Assembly: GCA_910574455.1 (NCBI GenBank)
Contig: CAJSYZ010000012.1
Coordinates: 2,101,317 to 2,165,316, forward strand
DNA from: Trichaptum fuscoviolaceum
Taxonomy: Eukaryota; Basidiomycota; Agaricomycetes; Hymenochaetales; Trichaptaceae
Reading direction: 5' to 3'
Length of the DNA: 64,000 bases
Position numbers and translations under genes: made by a program. A model generated the notes under the pieces. It was not told where the DNA came from. It did no database searches and saw only the letters and a list, made by a program, of their open reading frames with translations. The first letter of the stretch is position 1; each line of letters starts with the position of its first letter. Positions 34,392 to 44,221 of this stretch are shown here, one piece after another.

Positions 34392-35273
34392 TTGCTCCTT
34401 ACCCACACCGACACCAACCACCTCGACAACGCAGGAAGACACATATACCAAGTCCAATACTCTGTAGCCAACTGTTATCAATTCGACACATACAGTTTCA
34501 CCAAGTACTGTGACGATACAGTTTGGTCCATCACAAAAAACTGCCAGTCTAATCGTTCAACCCGACTCTATCTTCTTCATCTACCACACCAACCCCAACG
34601 CATTCTTCTATCTAGAAGAGTTTCTTCCCGATCGAATCCGACTAGTCCATATCTGTGGAGACGATTGCCGACTTCTACGCATACACTACACACTACCACA
34701 ATCGTGGCGGACACCCTATCACTTCCAGCCCTTGACGATCCCATCTACTCAACCAGAGACCTCATCCGAAACCGATTCCTCGCCTTTGCCGAAGAGTTCG
34801 ACGACATCCTAAACCAAATCAGAACTATACTCGACGACCGGTATTACAATTACACCCAAACAGTTGGATACCTGCAGTACTCACGCGACAACCACCAACC
34901 TTGGATCTTCAAATACGGACTCCTCTGGAACCATACCCGATTATTCATCCCTCGAGAAACTCACCTACGCCGATTCTTTATAAACTACGTCCACTTTGAC
35001 AACCACGGAGAACAACTTCATCGCACTGAAGCTGAAACTGCTCGCTTTGTAAACCGACACTTCTGTTGGAATAGTATCAGCGAAGACGTCAACCACTACA
35101 TCTATCAGTGTAGTTGTCAACACCACCAACCCACTCCGCAAAACATAGTTCACAACTATCTTGCACCACCGATTGACCCCCCGGAAGATTCACCCCACAT
35201 TGCTAGTGTTACGGACTACACCCTTACAAACTACGATTCAGACAGTTACGGATATCAATCCGGAACCGATTAA
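34392..35273 (+). CDS. Pre-gag ORF with a diverged integrase HHCC zinc-binding module
   Basis: A 293-codon frame before gag. From about 34905 it reads 'KYGLLWNHTRLFIPRETH', then 'NYVHFDNHGEQLHRTEAE', 'FVNRHFCWNSISEDVNHYI' and 'YQCSCQHH'. This follows the integrase N-terminal pattern (strand, I-P-x, H-x3-H, T, F-W, D-V, Y-I, C, C-Q). The same element's own pol has the matching block 'GILYFKNRIYIPDN-HHDIPVRAHPG-YYWPRMQKFVSDYVHGCALCQQ'. The Cys pair here is C-x-C rather than C-x2-C, so zinc binding may be altered. The first 110 codons look less protein-like than the frame at 34510-34720, so a one-base shift may lie near 34710. No catalytic DDE follows. Function unknown; a captured or duplicated nucleic-acid-binding module is inference. 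Confidence 0.55.
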   Translation: MLLTHTDTNHLDNAGRHIYQVQYSVANCYQFDTYSFTKYCDDTVWSITKNCQSNRSTRLYLLHLPHQPQRILLSRRVSSRSNPTSPYLWRRLPTSTHTLHTTTIVADTLSLPALDDPIYSTRDLIRNRFLAFAEEFDDILNQIRTILDDRYYNYTQTVGYLQYSRDNHQPWIFKYGLLWNHTRLFIPRETHLRRFFINYVHFDNHGEQLHRTEAETARFVNRHFCWNSISEDVNHYIYQCSCQHHQPTPQNIVHNYLAPPIDPPEDSPHIASVTDYTLTNYDSDSYGYQSGTD

Positions 35274-36130
35274 TCACCACGGCGAACAAAGGCAAACAGA
35301 CGGCTCGAAACACAGCCTCATCTACTACAACAGGCAAAACCAACAAAGAAACCACTTCGAAAACCACTGAAGAACCAATACCTACACAGACTACTGTTCC
35401 TCAGTATCCAGACGCTCCACCACCACACAATCGACTCTTCTTTGACACCGAAAAGAACTTCTTCTACTATAGGATTGGTAACAAAACTTATCGATCGTGG
35501 TCATACAATCAACTACTACAACGGTGGACCCCAATCGAAGCCAACTCTGCTGAAGAAGCTCGACAAAACTTCATCACTCATACCCCCAACTGGGAAGACC
35601 TTGCTCGTCGAAGTCTAGCAGGAGAGTTCAAACACATCCAACCCCCACTACCACCGTTCCCAGCCACTCTTATCTTCAACGAAGTAACACAATACTTCCA
35701 TCTTCCTGACGCCAACGGAGAACCTACCGAAACCCCTTGGATCTACAACCCGACTGCTGATTCCTGGGTAGTAGCTCATACACTTGGTCCAGAACTACGA
35801 GAAATATACGAAGGTCACACTCCAAACTGGAAAGAGCTTAAAGAAGAGTATTATCGCCGACACCCCGATCTACTACCACAACCGCCACAAGAACCCGAAC
35901 CAACTTCCACTTCCGATCCTCAACCCAGCGACTACCATCGATCTCGTTCAAACTCACCCACTCACGGACTTCTTGATCGAAACCTCTTCAGACGATCCTC
36001 TCAATCAGGCAGCTCCGTCGCTCCAGAAACTCCTACTCCCTCACGCCGAACACCCCTACTTCCCCCTATCCCATCGAAACCATCTCTCTCTTACACCCGC
36101 CCTCACATCGAACCTCTATCTATTAGTACT
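35274..36130 (+). CDS. Open frame joined to the N-terminus of element 1 gag
   Basis: The gag frame is open without a stop from about 35264 to the ATG at 36131, giving about 285 extra codons. It begins Thr/Lys-rich and then holds two similar blocks: 'RLFFDTEKNFFYYRIGNKTY-SYNQLLQRWTPIEA-FITHTPNWEDLA' and 'LIFNEVTQYFHLPDANG-WIYNPTADSWVV-EGHTPNWKELKEEYYRR'. The repeated F/Y-rich strand plus 'HTPNW-(D/E)L' suggests a duplicated small domain. No ATG near the 5' end is obvious, so it may be read from an upstream shift or may be an independent ORF. No family recognised. Confidence 0.45.
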
Positions 36131-37513
36131 ATGGCTACCCAAACTGTCACGGAAAATACCCGCTCAATGTTCCGACCCCCACTTGGAGAAGAAAGTATCA
36201 GTACCTTTTTCCACTTAAGACATCTCCAAGGTCGAGGCAGAGGAGGTAGAGGAGGCAGAGGAGGCCGACAAAATCCTGCATGGAGAGGATGGGAATTTGG
36301 TGAACCACCCGCAGGAGATGAAGGAGGAGGAGGAGGAGAAGGACCACCCGGAGGAAACAACAACGGAGGAGGAGGAGACGATGAAGGAGGAGGAGGAGGA
36401 GGAGGCGGAGGAGCTGGAGGTGGAGGAGCAGCAGACAATAACAATCAAGGAGATGGACCTGCACACGATCGGCCCATAACCATGGCTAAAATCCAACCTT
36501 TCGATGGAACCCAAGAAGATGCTGATCGCTTTTTACTCCAAGTCCAAATCCACCTACGAGCCAACCGACACATCTATGACACAGATGAGCTATGCATCGA
36601 ATTTGTGCTTGCTCATTGCAGTCTTCGCGGATCTCGACCCTTTGCAATGCAATACATGGCCAGCGGACGTTTTGAAACCGACACATTTGAAGAATTCCTT
36701 GCGGAATTCCACCGCACTTTCATCACATCCGAACTCACAATCAAGGCTACCATGGAACTCGCCAAGCTCAAACAGCGAGGATCTATTGAAGACTACATTC
36801 TCAAATTCAAAACACTCATCATGCAGGCTCGTATCACAGAGTACCTTTCCCAACGCAATGCCTTCTGGATGGGACTCAATGACAACCTTCGAATGAAACT
36901 ACTTGCATGTAGTCCACAGCCTACCAACATGGAAGATTGGTTTTCGCTTGCCACTCGACTGGACACCAATTACAAGATAGCTCGATCAATGGAATCCCAA
37001 CCCCACCAATCCTATTCCGGAGAGAACCGCTTCAAACGACGACCTATGCGACAATACAATCGTCAGATTCGAGCCATCTCAAACGACGCAAATGACACAA
37101 ATGAAACATTGCCTTCCAATGACAACGATGATATAGAAGAATTGGTCGACCTAGCCATCTACAGCTTCTTTATATCACGACTTTCGACTGAAGAATTCCA
37201 ACGTCATATGAAGGAAAACCTTTGCTTCAATTGTCATCAACCCGGACATCGCACCGCCAAGTGTCCCAAACCTCATCCCAAACGTACCTCAAAGACTCGA
37301 TGGCCCAACTCACGAACACCAAGGTCCAAAAATATGCGCCAATTGACTTCAGCTGATGATCAAAACGAATACTCGGAACCCGAGAACGAAGACCAAGATC
37401 AAGGCGAACTCTCAGCCGAAGATCGCGCCGCACAGATTCAACAACTCCTTATTGGCCTTGATGATGACGCAGTCAACCAGGTCTTCGATCGAGTTGAAGA
37501 AGGAAATTTTTGA
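36131..37513 (+). CDS. gag: Element 1 Gag
   Basis: 460 codons. The N-terminus is a Gly/Glu/Arg low-complexity stretch built on GGA triplets (36231-36430). The capsid-like helical part follows ('MAKIQPFDGTQEDADRFLLQ', 'FEEFLAEFHRTF', 'KLKQRGSIEDYILKFKTLI'), the typical retrotrans_gag pattern. One CCHC zinc knuckle 'CFNCHQPGHRTAKC' lies near 37220-37265, followed by an acidic tail. The frame stops at TGA 37511-37513, directly after a -1 slippery heptamer. The protein should form the virus-like particle and bind element RNA. The frame also stays open upstream of this ATG (see the previous entry). Confidence 0.85.
   Translation: MATQTVTENTRSMFRPPLGEESISTFFHLRHLQGRGRGGRGGRGGRQNPAWRGWEFGEPPAGDEGGGGGEGPPGGNNNGGGGDDEGGGGGGGGGAGGGGAADNNNQGDGPAHDRPITMAKIQPFDGTQEDADRFLLQVQIHLRANRHIYDTDELCIEFVLAHCSLRGSRPFAMQYMASGRFETDTFEEFLAEFHRTFITSELTIKATMELAKLKQRGSIEDYILKFKTLIMQARITEYLSQRNAFWMGLNDNLRMKLLACSPQPTNMEDWFSLATRLDTNYKIARSMESQPHQSYSGENRFKRRPMRQYNRQIRAISNDANDTNETLPSNDNDDIEELVDLAIYSFFISRLSTEEFQRHMKENLCFNCHQPGHRTAKCPKPHPKRTSKTRWPNSRTPRSKNMRQLTSADDQNEYSEPENEDQDQGELSAEDRAAQIQQLLIGLDDDAVNQVFDRVEEGNF
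37504..37510 (+). promoter_or_regulatory. -1 ribosomal frameshift heptamer A AAT TTT (gag-pol)
   Basis: In the gag frame the last codons read GGA AAT TTT TGA, giving the canonical X XXY YYZ heptamer AAATTTT touching the stop. Pol is open in the -1 frame from here on. This explains how Gag-Pol could be made from one message. Confidence 0.7.
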
Positions 37514-40500
37514 ACAACGAAGAGCTTCCGCAGCCCTCTCTCTCGTTGAACATCAGGCTGCTCATCAATTCAATTAACGACAATCACGCCTTACGAATCC
37601 CAATCACGTTCCTATATAACCAGAAAACCCACAAAGCCACTGCCTTACTCGATACCGGAGCAGAAGGTCTATTCATTGACAAAACACTTGTAGAAAATCT
37701 CCAGATCAAAACTATCAAATTACGACAATCACTTCGACCACGCAATGTTGACGGAACATTCAACAATGCCGGACACATCACATCCTATGCCCCCCTTCGT
37801 GTCAATCTCGGAAATGCCCACTATGCTATGCGATTCTATGTTACCACCCTTGGAAAAGAGAACTTCATTTTCGGACTACCATGGTTCAAGAAATACCAAC
37901 CCAAAATTGACTGGGAAACTGGATCAATACAGCTCAATCGCGTTAATATCTCAACACAACTTGCGCAACAAGCTCGAAAAGGACTCCAACCCGCTAAACC
38001 ACTTACTGCCTTGGTACCCCATCAATACCACCAATTCCTATCCCTTTTTGACGAAGAAAAAGCACATCGCTTTCCTCCAAGTCGCCCATATGACCATGCA
38101 ATTGATCTCAAACCCGACTTTATTCCTAAACGACATTCACCTTATCCACTCTCACTTCCGCAACAAGCTGCTCTCGATGCCTTCATCGATGAGAACCTCA
38201 AGAATGGATATATCAGACCTTCGAAGTCACCTATGGCATCCCCTCTCTTTTTCGTTGACAAGAAAGACGGTACCTTACGACCCGTTCAAGATTACCGTTA
38301 CCTCAACAATGGAACCATCAAGAATGCGTACCCATTACCACTTGTCCAGGATCTATTAGACAAGTTACATGGATCTCACTACTTCATCGCCCTAGACATC
38401 CGATGGGGATACAACAACATCCGCATCAAGGATGGAGATCAATGGAAAGCCGCATTTACCACTCAACGAGGACTTTTCGAACCAACAGTTATGTTTTTCG
38501 GCCTATGCAACTCACCTGCTACCTTTCAACACTTTATGAATGATATTCTTGGCGAAGAAATCCTTCTAAACCATCTCTTGGTTTACATGGACGACATCCT
38601 CATACATGCCCCAACCTTACCGGAACTCATATCTCGAGCACGACGTGCCTTCACTATCCTTGAAAAGAACGACCTCTACTTCAAGCCCACCAAATGCTTC
38701 TTTCATACGCAGAAACTACCCTATCTTGGACTCATTATTACACCTAATCACATCCAAACCGACCCAACAAAAATCGAAGGAATCACTAAATGGCCCACTC
38801 CGACTAACGTCAAAGATATCCGTTCATTCACTGGATTCACCAACTTCTACCGCCGTTTTATTCCACACTACGCCGAAATCACCAAACCCTTGGACAACCT
38901 CAAACGCAAAGATCAACCTTTCAAATGGACTGAAGTAGAACAAAAATCATTCGATGATCTCAAGGCCGCGTTCACTCAACATCCGTTACTTCTCATGCCC
39001 AACCCGCACAATCCCTTCTTCCTTGAAACTGATGCTTCCAAAGTTGCAACCGGAGCAGTCCTTCGTCAACATGATGACAACGGTGTTCTCAAGCCAATCG
39101 GTTATATTTCGCAATCACTAAACTCTGCTGAACGGAACTACGAGATCTATGATCGCGAACTATTGGCAATTATCCGTGCCCTCATCACTTGGAAACACTA
39201 TCTCCTTGGATCCCCACACCCTGTTACACTTTGGTGTGATCATCGCAACCTTACCTACTGGCGAGAGGCCCGACGACTCTCACCCCGTCAAGCACGATGG
39301 CATCTATTGCTATCACAATTCGACCTTCATATCACACATGTCCCCGGCAAACAAATGATTCAATCCGATCTTCTATCCCGCCGGGCGGACCATGTTAAAC
39401 AGGGGGAGAATCTCAACGAATCATCGATTATGCTTCCGAAGGACCTATTCATTTCCACTCTTCAGGAACAGAAGGATCAAGAAAATTCTGAAGACAAAGA
39501 AGAAGAAGACTACGAATCCGATGACGACCTCCCAGACACAGATAGCCTCACAAAATCCATCAAAGAATTGATGAAGAAAGATGAATTCCTCACAAACACC
39601 ATTGCCCAGCTAAAGAAGAAACTACCACCTGCCCGAACCGCCCTCAAAGACTGGTTTTTCGATGATGATGGCATCCTTTACTTCAAAAATCGCATCTATA
39701 TCCCGGACAACCTCGAATTAAAGCGCACTATTCTCCGACTTCACCATGATATACCAGTTCGAGCGCACCCTGGCATATTCAACACCCTGGAACAGGTCCG
39801 AAGGACGTATTACTGGCCCAGGATGCAGAAGTTTGTGTCCGATTATGTCCATGGATGCGCACTATGTCAACAAATGAAAGTCAATCACCATCCAACCGCT
39901 CCACCACTAATGCCTATCGCCGCCGACAAACACTCGTTTCCATTCTCCCACGTCAATATGGACTTCATCACCGACTTACCTATGTCACATGGCTATGACA
40001 CACTTCTATTAGTCATTGATCACGATTGCTCCAAGGCCATTGTCCTCATTCCATGCGAAAAGACAGTAGACGCAATCGAAACGGACAACTATACTTCGAC
40101 AATGTATATCGACGATTTGGACTTCCGATACGCATTATATCCGACAGAGGACCCCAATTTGCTTCTAAAGCATTCCAAGAACTCTGCAAGATCATAGGAA
40201 TCAAGTCATCTATGTCCACCGCTTACCACCCTCAAACCGATGGACAAGCCGAACGGACCAATCAAGAGATTGAAGTATATCTCCGGATCTATTGTATGCG
40301 GAACCTGAGAACTGGTCTAGACACATTCCCAACATTGAATTCGCCCATAACAACCGTGCCCACGCTGTCACCAAGAGAACCCCTTTCTCGCTTCTCATGG
40401 GATACGACCCCATTCCACTACCCCTGAAATATCCGAAATCAAATGTCCCATCCGTATCACAACGACTTGCCAACCTCACAGTACATCGATCAGAAGCCTT

Positions 40501-40993
40501 AGCAGCTCATTCAGTCGCTGCTATGGTAATGAAAGAACGCACCTTCCGAAACTTCAAACCATTCAACAAAGGAGACAAAGTTTGGCTAGACTCAAAGAAC
40601 CTTCGAATTCCCGGTCTATCGCAAAAATTCAAGGAAAAACGCGATGGTCCCTTCAAGATCAAGAAAGTCTTATCTCCACTCGTCTATGAATTGGATCTCT
40701 CACGGACTAAATGGAAGATACACCCAGTATTCCACGCCGCGCTTCTCGTGAGATACACTGAGACGGAAGCATATGGACCACCCCACAGTAACCCTCCACC
40801 TGATCTAATCGAAGGACAAGAACAATTCGAAGTAGAAGCCATCCGAGCCCACCATGGGAATGGCACCAGGCGACAATATCTTATAAAATGGAAAGGTTAC
40901 CCCACTTCTGGAAACTCATGGGAACCCGAGTCACATCTTCGGAACGCACAGACCATCCTCAAAGCCTATAAAAAACTCCATCATCTCACTTGA
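37510..40993 (+). pseudogene. pol: Element 1 Pol: protease-RT-RNase H-integrase-chromodomain, two frame breaks
   Basis: Protease: 'ALLDTGAEGLFID' (Asp-Thr-Gly). Reverse transcriptase: 'KSPMASPLFFVDKKDG' and 'LLVYMDDILIHAP' (YMDD). RNase H: 'FLETDASKVATGAVL', 'YDRELLAIIRAL' and 'DHRNLTYW'. Integrase: HHCC 'HHDIPVRAHPG-CALCQQMK', first Asp in 'NMDFITDL', second in 'IISDRGPQF', Glu in '[10 protein letters not shown]'. Then the GPY-type 'RDGPFKIKKV' and a chromodomain 'YLIKWKGYPTSGNSWEPE' near the end. The frame changes near 40083 (before '[12 protein letters not shown]') and near 40290 (before '[19 protein letters not shown]'), each needing one missing base, so the integrase core is interrupted twice. 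Everything else is collinear with the intact pol of element 2. Confidence 0.9.
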
Positions 40994-41404
40994 ATGCCCC
41001 CATCCAAAAAACTCGTTCACTTCTCATATCCCCACTCATCTAACATCATAAACGACGATACGCCCTCCAAACAGCCACCCACACCTGAACCCCATACTGT
41101 CGCATTACCGACTACCTCGATTCCAACTCGCCCCCATTACCTGGACGCTGTCCGACCTGTATATTCCGGAGCTTGGTCCAAAGACCACTACGACCCAGAC
41201 TGGGAGTACAAGTACTTCAAACCCCCCACCGGACTCGGACTTCACATTCCAACCATCTCGGTATTTCTCATCCACACCTTCTTTAACAACCCTGATTACG
41301 CCCACCGACTCATTGACTATTTTCAACAAATCTGCTCGTGTTCAACCCCCACTCACAATCACTCGACCCATTGTCCGACATCGTCATCACTTCAGCCACT
41401 TTGA
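40994..41404 (+). CDS. Element 1 post-pol ORF A, unknown
   Basis: Starts with ATG immediately after the pol stop (TGA ATG) in the same frame, 136 codons. Reads 'LVHFSYPHSSN', 'HYLDAVRPVYSGAWSKDHYD' and 'LGLHIPTISVFLIHTFFNN', ending in a Cys/His string 'CSCSTPTHNHSTHC'. In a frame one base on, Cys/His residues continue ('YCTCSCCHYDCPTH') to a TAA at about 41482. Not recognised. The stop-ATG contact suggests reinitiation or an old extension of pol. Confidence 0.45.
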   Translation: MPPSKKLVHFSYPHSSNIINDDTPSKQPPTPEPHTVALPTTSIPTRPHYLDAVRPVYSGAWSKDHYDPDWEYKYFKPPTGLGLHIPTISVFLIHTFFNNPDYAHRLIDYFQQICSCSTPTHNHSTHCPTSSSLQPL

Positions 41405-41477
41405 ACCTCGCCGCTCTGACCCTTATTGCACCTGCAGTTGTTGTCACTACGACTGTCCGACTCATTCCCTCTAAGTC

Positions 41478-42356
41478 ATGCCACCCGCCCGTTCCCAACG
41501 CAACCCATCTCGTCACAACCCCTTATTTCGTTCATACACATCATCTCTCCAACCACCAGCCTTACGCCTTGATACCCACAACCCCTTGCAATCTCGCCGG
41601 ATCCTGGAATTATTCTCAACTCGCACCTTCCACCAACGCCTAAGTCAATCAACATATGATGACACTCCTCTTCTTGCCAACTGGACCCAATGTTATGACA
41701 TTGTTACCCGAAACCAAGAGATTCTCGAACCCTCCATTGCCATTATCGAAGGAGCTCTCCATCTCCTGCGACGGACTCAAGAGTCATTCCAAGACATGCG
41801 ACGATTTGCCCTCACGGAACTCCTTGAAACAGCGCCTCAAGAGTTATTTGCCCCATTGGTCATCGACCTCACCACTGATGACGACATCATTGACCTCACT
41901 AAAGACCTTGCTGACCAAGTACCTCACCCACCCCTTCACTCCGTCGGCACTCAAGTCCCAGAACGCAAAGAACTCATCAATCGCCTGTCCGAGCCCATTC
42001 GTCTACAATCGCCAATACAGTTACAAGAAGACCAAGAGTATCGTGTCAACACAGCCCCACCCTCACCCACATACAGCCCGCAAGTCGACAACAATCCTTT
42101 TACGTCTATGTCCTTGGACCCCAAGGAATGCACACAACACTCTGCTGACGACCACCACTACAACCTGGCCGCGTCCACCTGCGAATTTTATACATGTTCA
42201 TACTGCGACATACGTGCACCTGGACACACCATCATTGGCTGCCCCAAGTATACGTGCCCCTCATGTGGACAACACGATGGTCATGACGATGAATGCGCAT
42301 CCAATCGAATTGCTCAACAACGCGTAACGAAGAGAAACCCACCTGCAAGCAACTAA
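41478..42356 (+). CDS. Element 1 post-pol ORF B with C-terminal Cys/His zinc-binding cluster
   Basis: 292 codons in the place where env would lie in errantiviruses. No signal peptide or transmembrane helix is visible, so it is not an envelope protein. The middle is helical ('FQDMRRFALTELLETAPQEL') with an acidic 'VIDLTTDDDIIDLTKDL' patch that resembles a SUMO-interacting motif (inference). The end has 'FYTCSYCDIRAPGHTIIGC' followed by 'CPSCGQHDGHDDEC', two short clusters that could bind zinc. Likely nucleic-acid or protein binding. I recognise no family. Confidence 0.55.
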   Translation: MPPARSQRNPSRHNPLFRSYTSSLQPPALRLDTHNPLQSRRILELFSTRTFHQRLSQSTYDDTPLLANWTQCYDIVTRNQEILEPSIAIIEGALHLLRRTQESFQDMRRFALTELLETAPQELFAPLVIDLTTDDDIIDLTKDLADQVPHPPLHSVGTQVPERKELINRLSEPIRLQSPIQLQEDQEYRVNTAPPSPTYSPQVDNNPFTSMSLDPKECTQHSADDHHYNLAASTCEFYTCSYCDIRAPGHTIIGCPKYTCPSCGQHDGHDDECASNRIAQQRVTKRNPPASN

Positions 42357-42505
42357 AGTACCTGTTGCTAACCCGGATACCCTATTGGCGTTAACTTCGC
42401 TTATATGGCATGTTTTTCCTTATTGTCTATTGGACTTAATTTGTCCCTATAACGGCCATTTTTCCTTACTGATTTCCACTACGTTTCAATTTAAGAACGG
42501 GGTAA

Positions 42506-42973
42506 TGTTACGTTTTCTTACTATGTCAGCGGCCCCCATTACTCCGAACCCTTTGCCCTACTTGTTTCTATTCTTGTCTTGCTCAGTCATCCTCCGATGT
42601 AACCCTCAACCCTCAGCCAATCCCGATGTTACACATGTACCCTTTGCCCTAACCCTCTGCCCACCGCTCTCACACTATTATTAGTAGCCTATCGTCTACT
42701 TTCTTATTGTTCTCTTCTTACTCATCTTCCGATGTACCCTTGCTCCGCAGCTACAGTATATAAACCCCTGTACTTAGCATGATCGAACTCTAAGTTCGAT
42801 CTCCTTTGTCAAACCCCCCGTCTCTAGTCTCTGCTATACATCTGTTTATCTCTACTCCACATCGTAGGCCTTTGTCCATACAACACTTAGTGTCGAGCCC
42901 TAGCTCCGCTACCTACTGAGCAACTTAACGTTGCGTTCCCCAACTATACGAGACCGTAAGTTGAGACGTAACA
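42506..42973 (+). repeat. Element 1 3' LTR
   Basis: 468 bases; I see no difference from the 5' LTR. Preceded by a purine-rich run AAGAACGGGGTAA (42493-42505), the probable polypurine tract. Confidence 0.95.
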
Positions 42974-42978
42974 GGTTT
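42974..42978 (+). repeat. Target site duplication of element 1, right copy (GGTTT)
   Basis: Matches 33284-33288. The host exon continues CAATG and then a GTAAGC donor at 42984. Confidence 0.9.
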
Positions 42979-43577
42979 CAATGGTAAGCGATGTCATATC
43001 ATTTTTCATTTTTCATTCTACTAAGCAATCCCTTCCCGTACTCGAGGATAAGAACAACGAGATAAAACCAGGTGGACAGGTGAGTGCCAGACAGCGAAGC
43101 ACAGTGATCTTCATTCTATATCCTTCATTGCTGAATTGGTATTTGCATAGGATGCAAACAAGAGGACTGCTAACTCGCAGCTTAGCGCACCGGTAAGTCT
43201 ATCTTATTTCAACTTCTCTCGTTCCCCCCCTTATTTATGGTTGTAAGGTGCGATCACTAGCTTTGGAACCCCGTGTACAGGTATGTGTGAGCGTCGATGC
43301 ACCGTAGGCTCACTTCCGGTGCTCTCCTGTAGCAACTATTCGTTTCCTTCTTCACTTCGAGTCGATCGCTAATGTGTGCATATGAATAGGACATCACAGT
43401 CACAAAGAACGGAAAGAGGAAGTCGCCACCAGACACCGACTCTCAGGTTAATGTGGTAATTCTTCTACCTTCACGTGCAATGAATTCCTTCATTTCATGT
43501 TTACTTAATTTAAACCATCTCAATAGGCTAATAAGACTGTCAAGATCAATAAGTCATTGTTGATTGACATGGACACA

Positions 43578-43582
43578 CAGGC
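43578..43582 (+). repeat. Target site duplication of element 2, left copy (CAGGC)
   Basis: CAGGC lies between host exon sequence ('GACATGGACACA') and the TG of the LTR and is repeated at 49920-49924. Confidence 0.9.
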
Positions 43583-44157
43583 TGTCAGGAATCCGCCTCA
43601 GGTTATTTTATTTCTTTTATTTTTCCTTTATTTTCTCTTACGATCATACTCCGAGTCGGATCCCCGACATGTCCGGTCCGAAACCGGACTTTCTTTAACT
43701 CCGATTCTCTTCCTTTTTGCGTAGATTACTTGCCTGTATGTTTGCAGGCCGCTAGGACAAGCGCCCTGCAAGCAATTCTCTTTTCTTTCTTTCTTCCGCC
43801 ACTCCGACTCGAACCTCCGCTCTACCGATGCGGGACCCCGACTAGAGCGGGACCCCGAACTCCGACTTACGTCAGCGGTATAGGTCGGACCTAGTCGGAT
43901 CAGGGTCCAGTGGCTTGGTACTGTATATTTTTACCTTTGTTCATCAAAACCGCGGATCCCCCTGCGAAGCACTCCACTTTTGGCCTCTTGTAAAGTGCTT
44001 CTCAGGTGATGTGTTTATCTTTAGCTCTGATGTGTAGAATAGCTTAATTGACTTGTAAAGTGCTTCTCAGAGTGAGAACCACCGCTCATTGCGTCCGATC
44101 GTCGTCTGTGTCCGATTCAGGGTCTCGAAAGCGAAGGAACCACTCTAGGTCGTAACA
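43583..44157 (+). repeat. Element 2 5' LTR
   Basis: 575 bases, TGTCAGG...CGTAACA. A TATA-like TATATTTTTA lies at 43924-43933. ACTTTTGGCCT at 43976-43986 is complementary to the primer site. The string 'TTGTAAAGTGCTTCTCAG' occurs twice (about 43989 and 44054). Confidence 0.95.
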
Positions 44158-44159
44158 TT

Positions 44160-44170
44160 AGGCCAAAAGT
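44160..44170 (+). other. Primer-binding site of element 2, self-priming type
   Basis: AGGCCAAAAGT, two bases after the LTR end, is the exact reverse complement of ACTTTTGGCCT at 43976-43986 in the LTR. Same logic as element 1, with an unrelated sequence. Confidence 0.65.
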
Positions 44171-44221
44171 TTGTTCTTTCGACGCCCTGCGATTGCACCG
44201 ACCGATTTTTGATCCCTCTGA

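Larger units (their letters stand above)
33289..42973 (+). mobile_element. Complete Ty3/gypsy chromovirus-type LTR retrotransposon (element 1), 9.7 kb
   Basis: Two 468-base LTRs that look identical by eye (TGTTACG...CGTAACA) and a 5-bp target duplication mark a single insertion event. Order inside: primer site, long pre-gag region, gag, pol (protease, RT, RNase H, integrase, chromodomain), then two further ORFs before the 3' LTR. The chromodomain and domain order place it among chromoviruses. It lies in an exon of an orphan host gene. At 9.7 kb it is about 3.3 kb longer than element 2, mostly because of the 2.4 kb before gag and 1.5 kb after the chromodomain. Pol is broken at two points, so this copy seems unable to move alone unless the breaks are sequencing errors. 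Confidence 0.95.

Noticed and set aside
36103..36514. Minus-strand Pro- and Ser-rich ORFs
   Set aside because: They come from the GGA triplet repeat in gag read on the other strand and have no independent coding signal.
41478..42356. Post-pol ORF B as an envelope gene
   Set aside because: Position fits, but there is no signal peptide, transmembrane helix or furin-type site; the Cys/His end points elsewhere.
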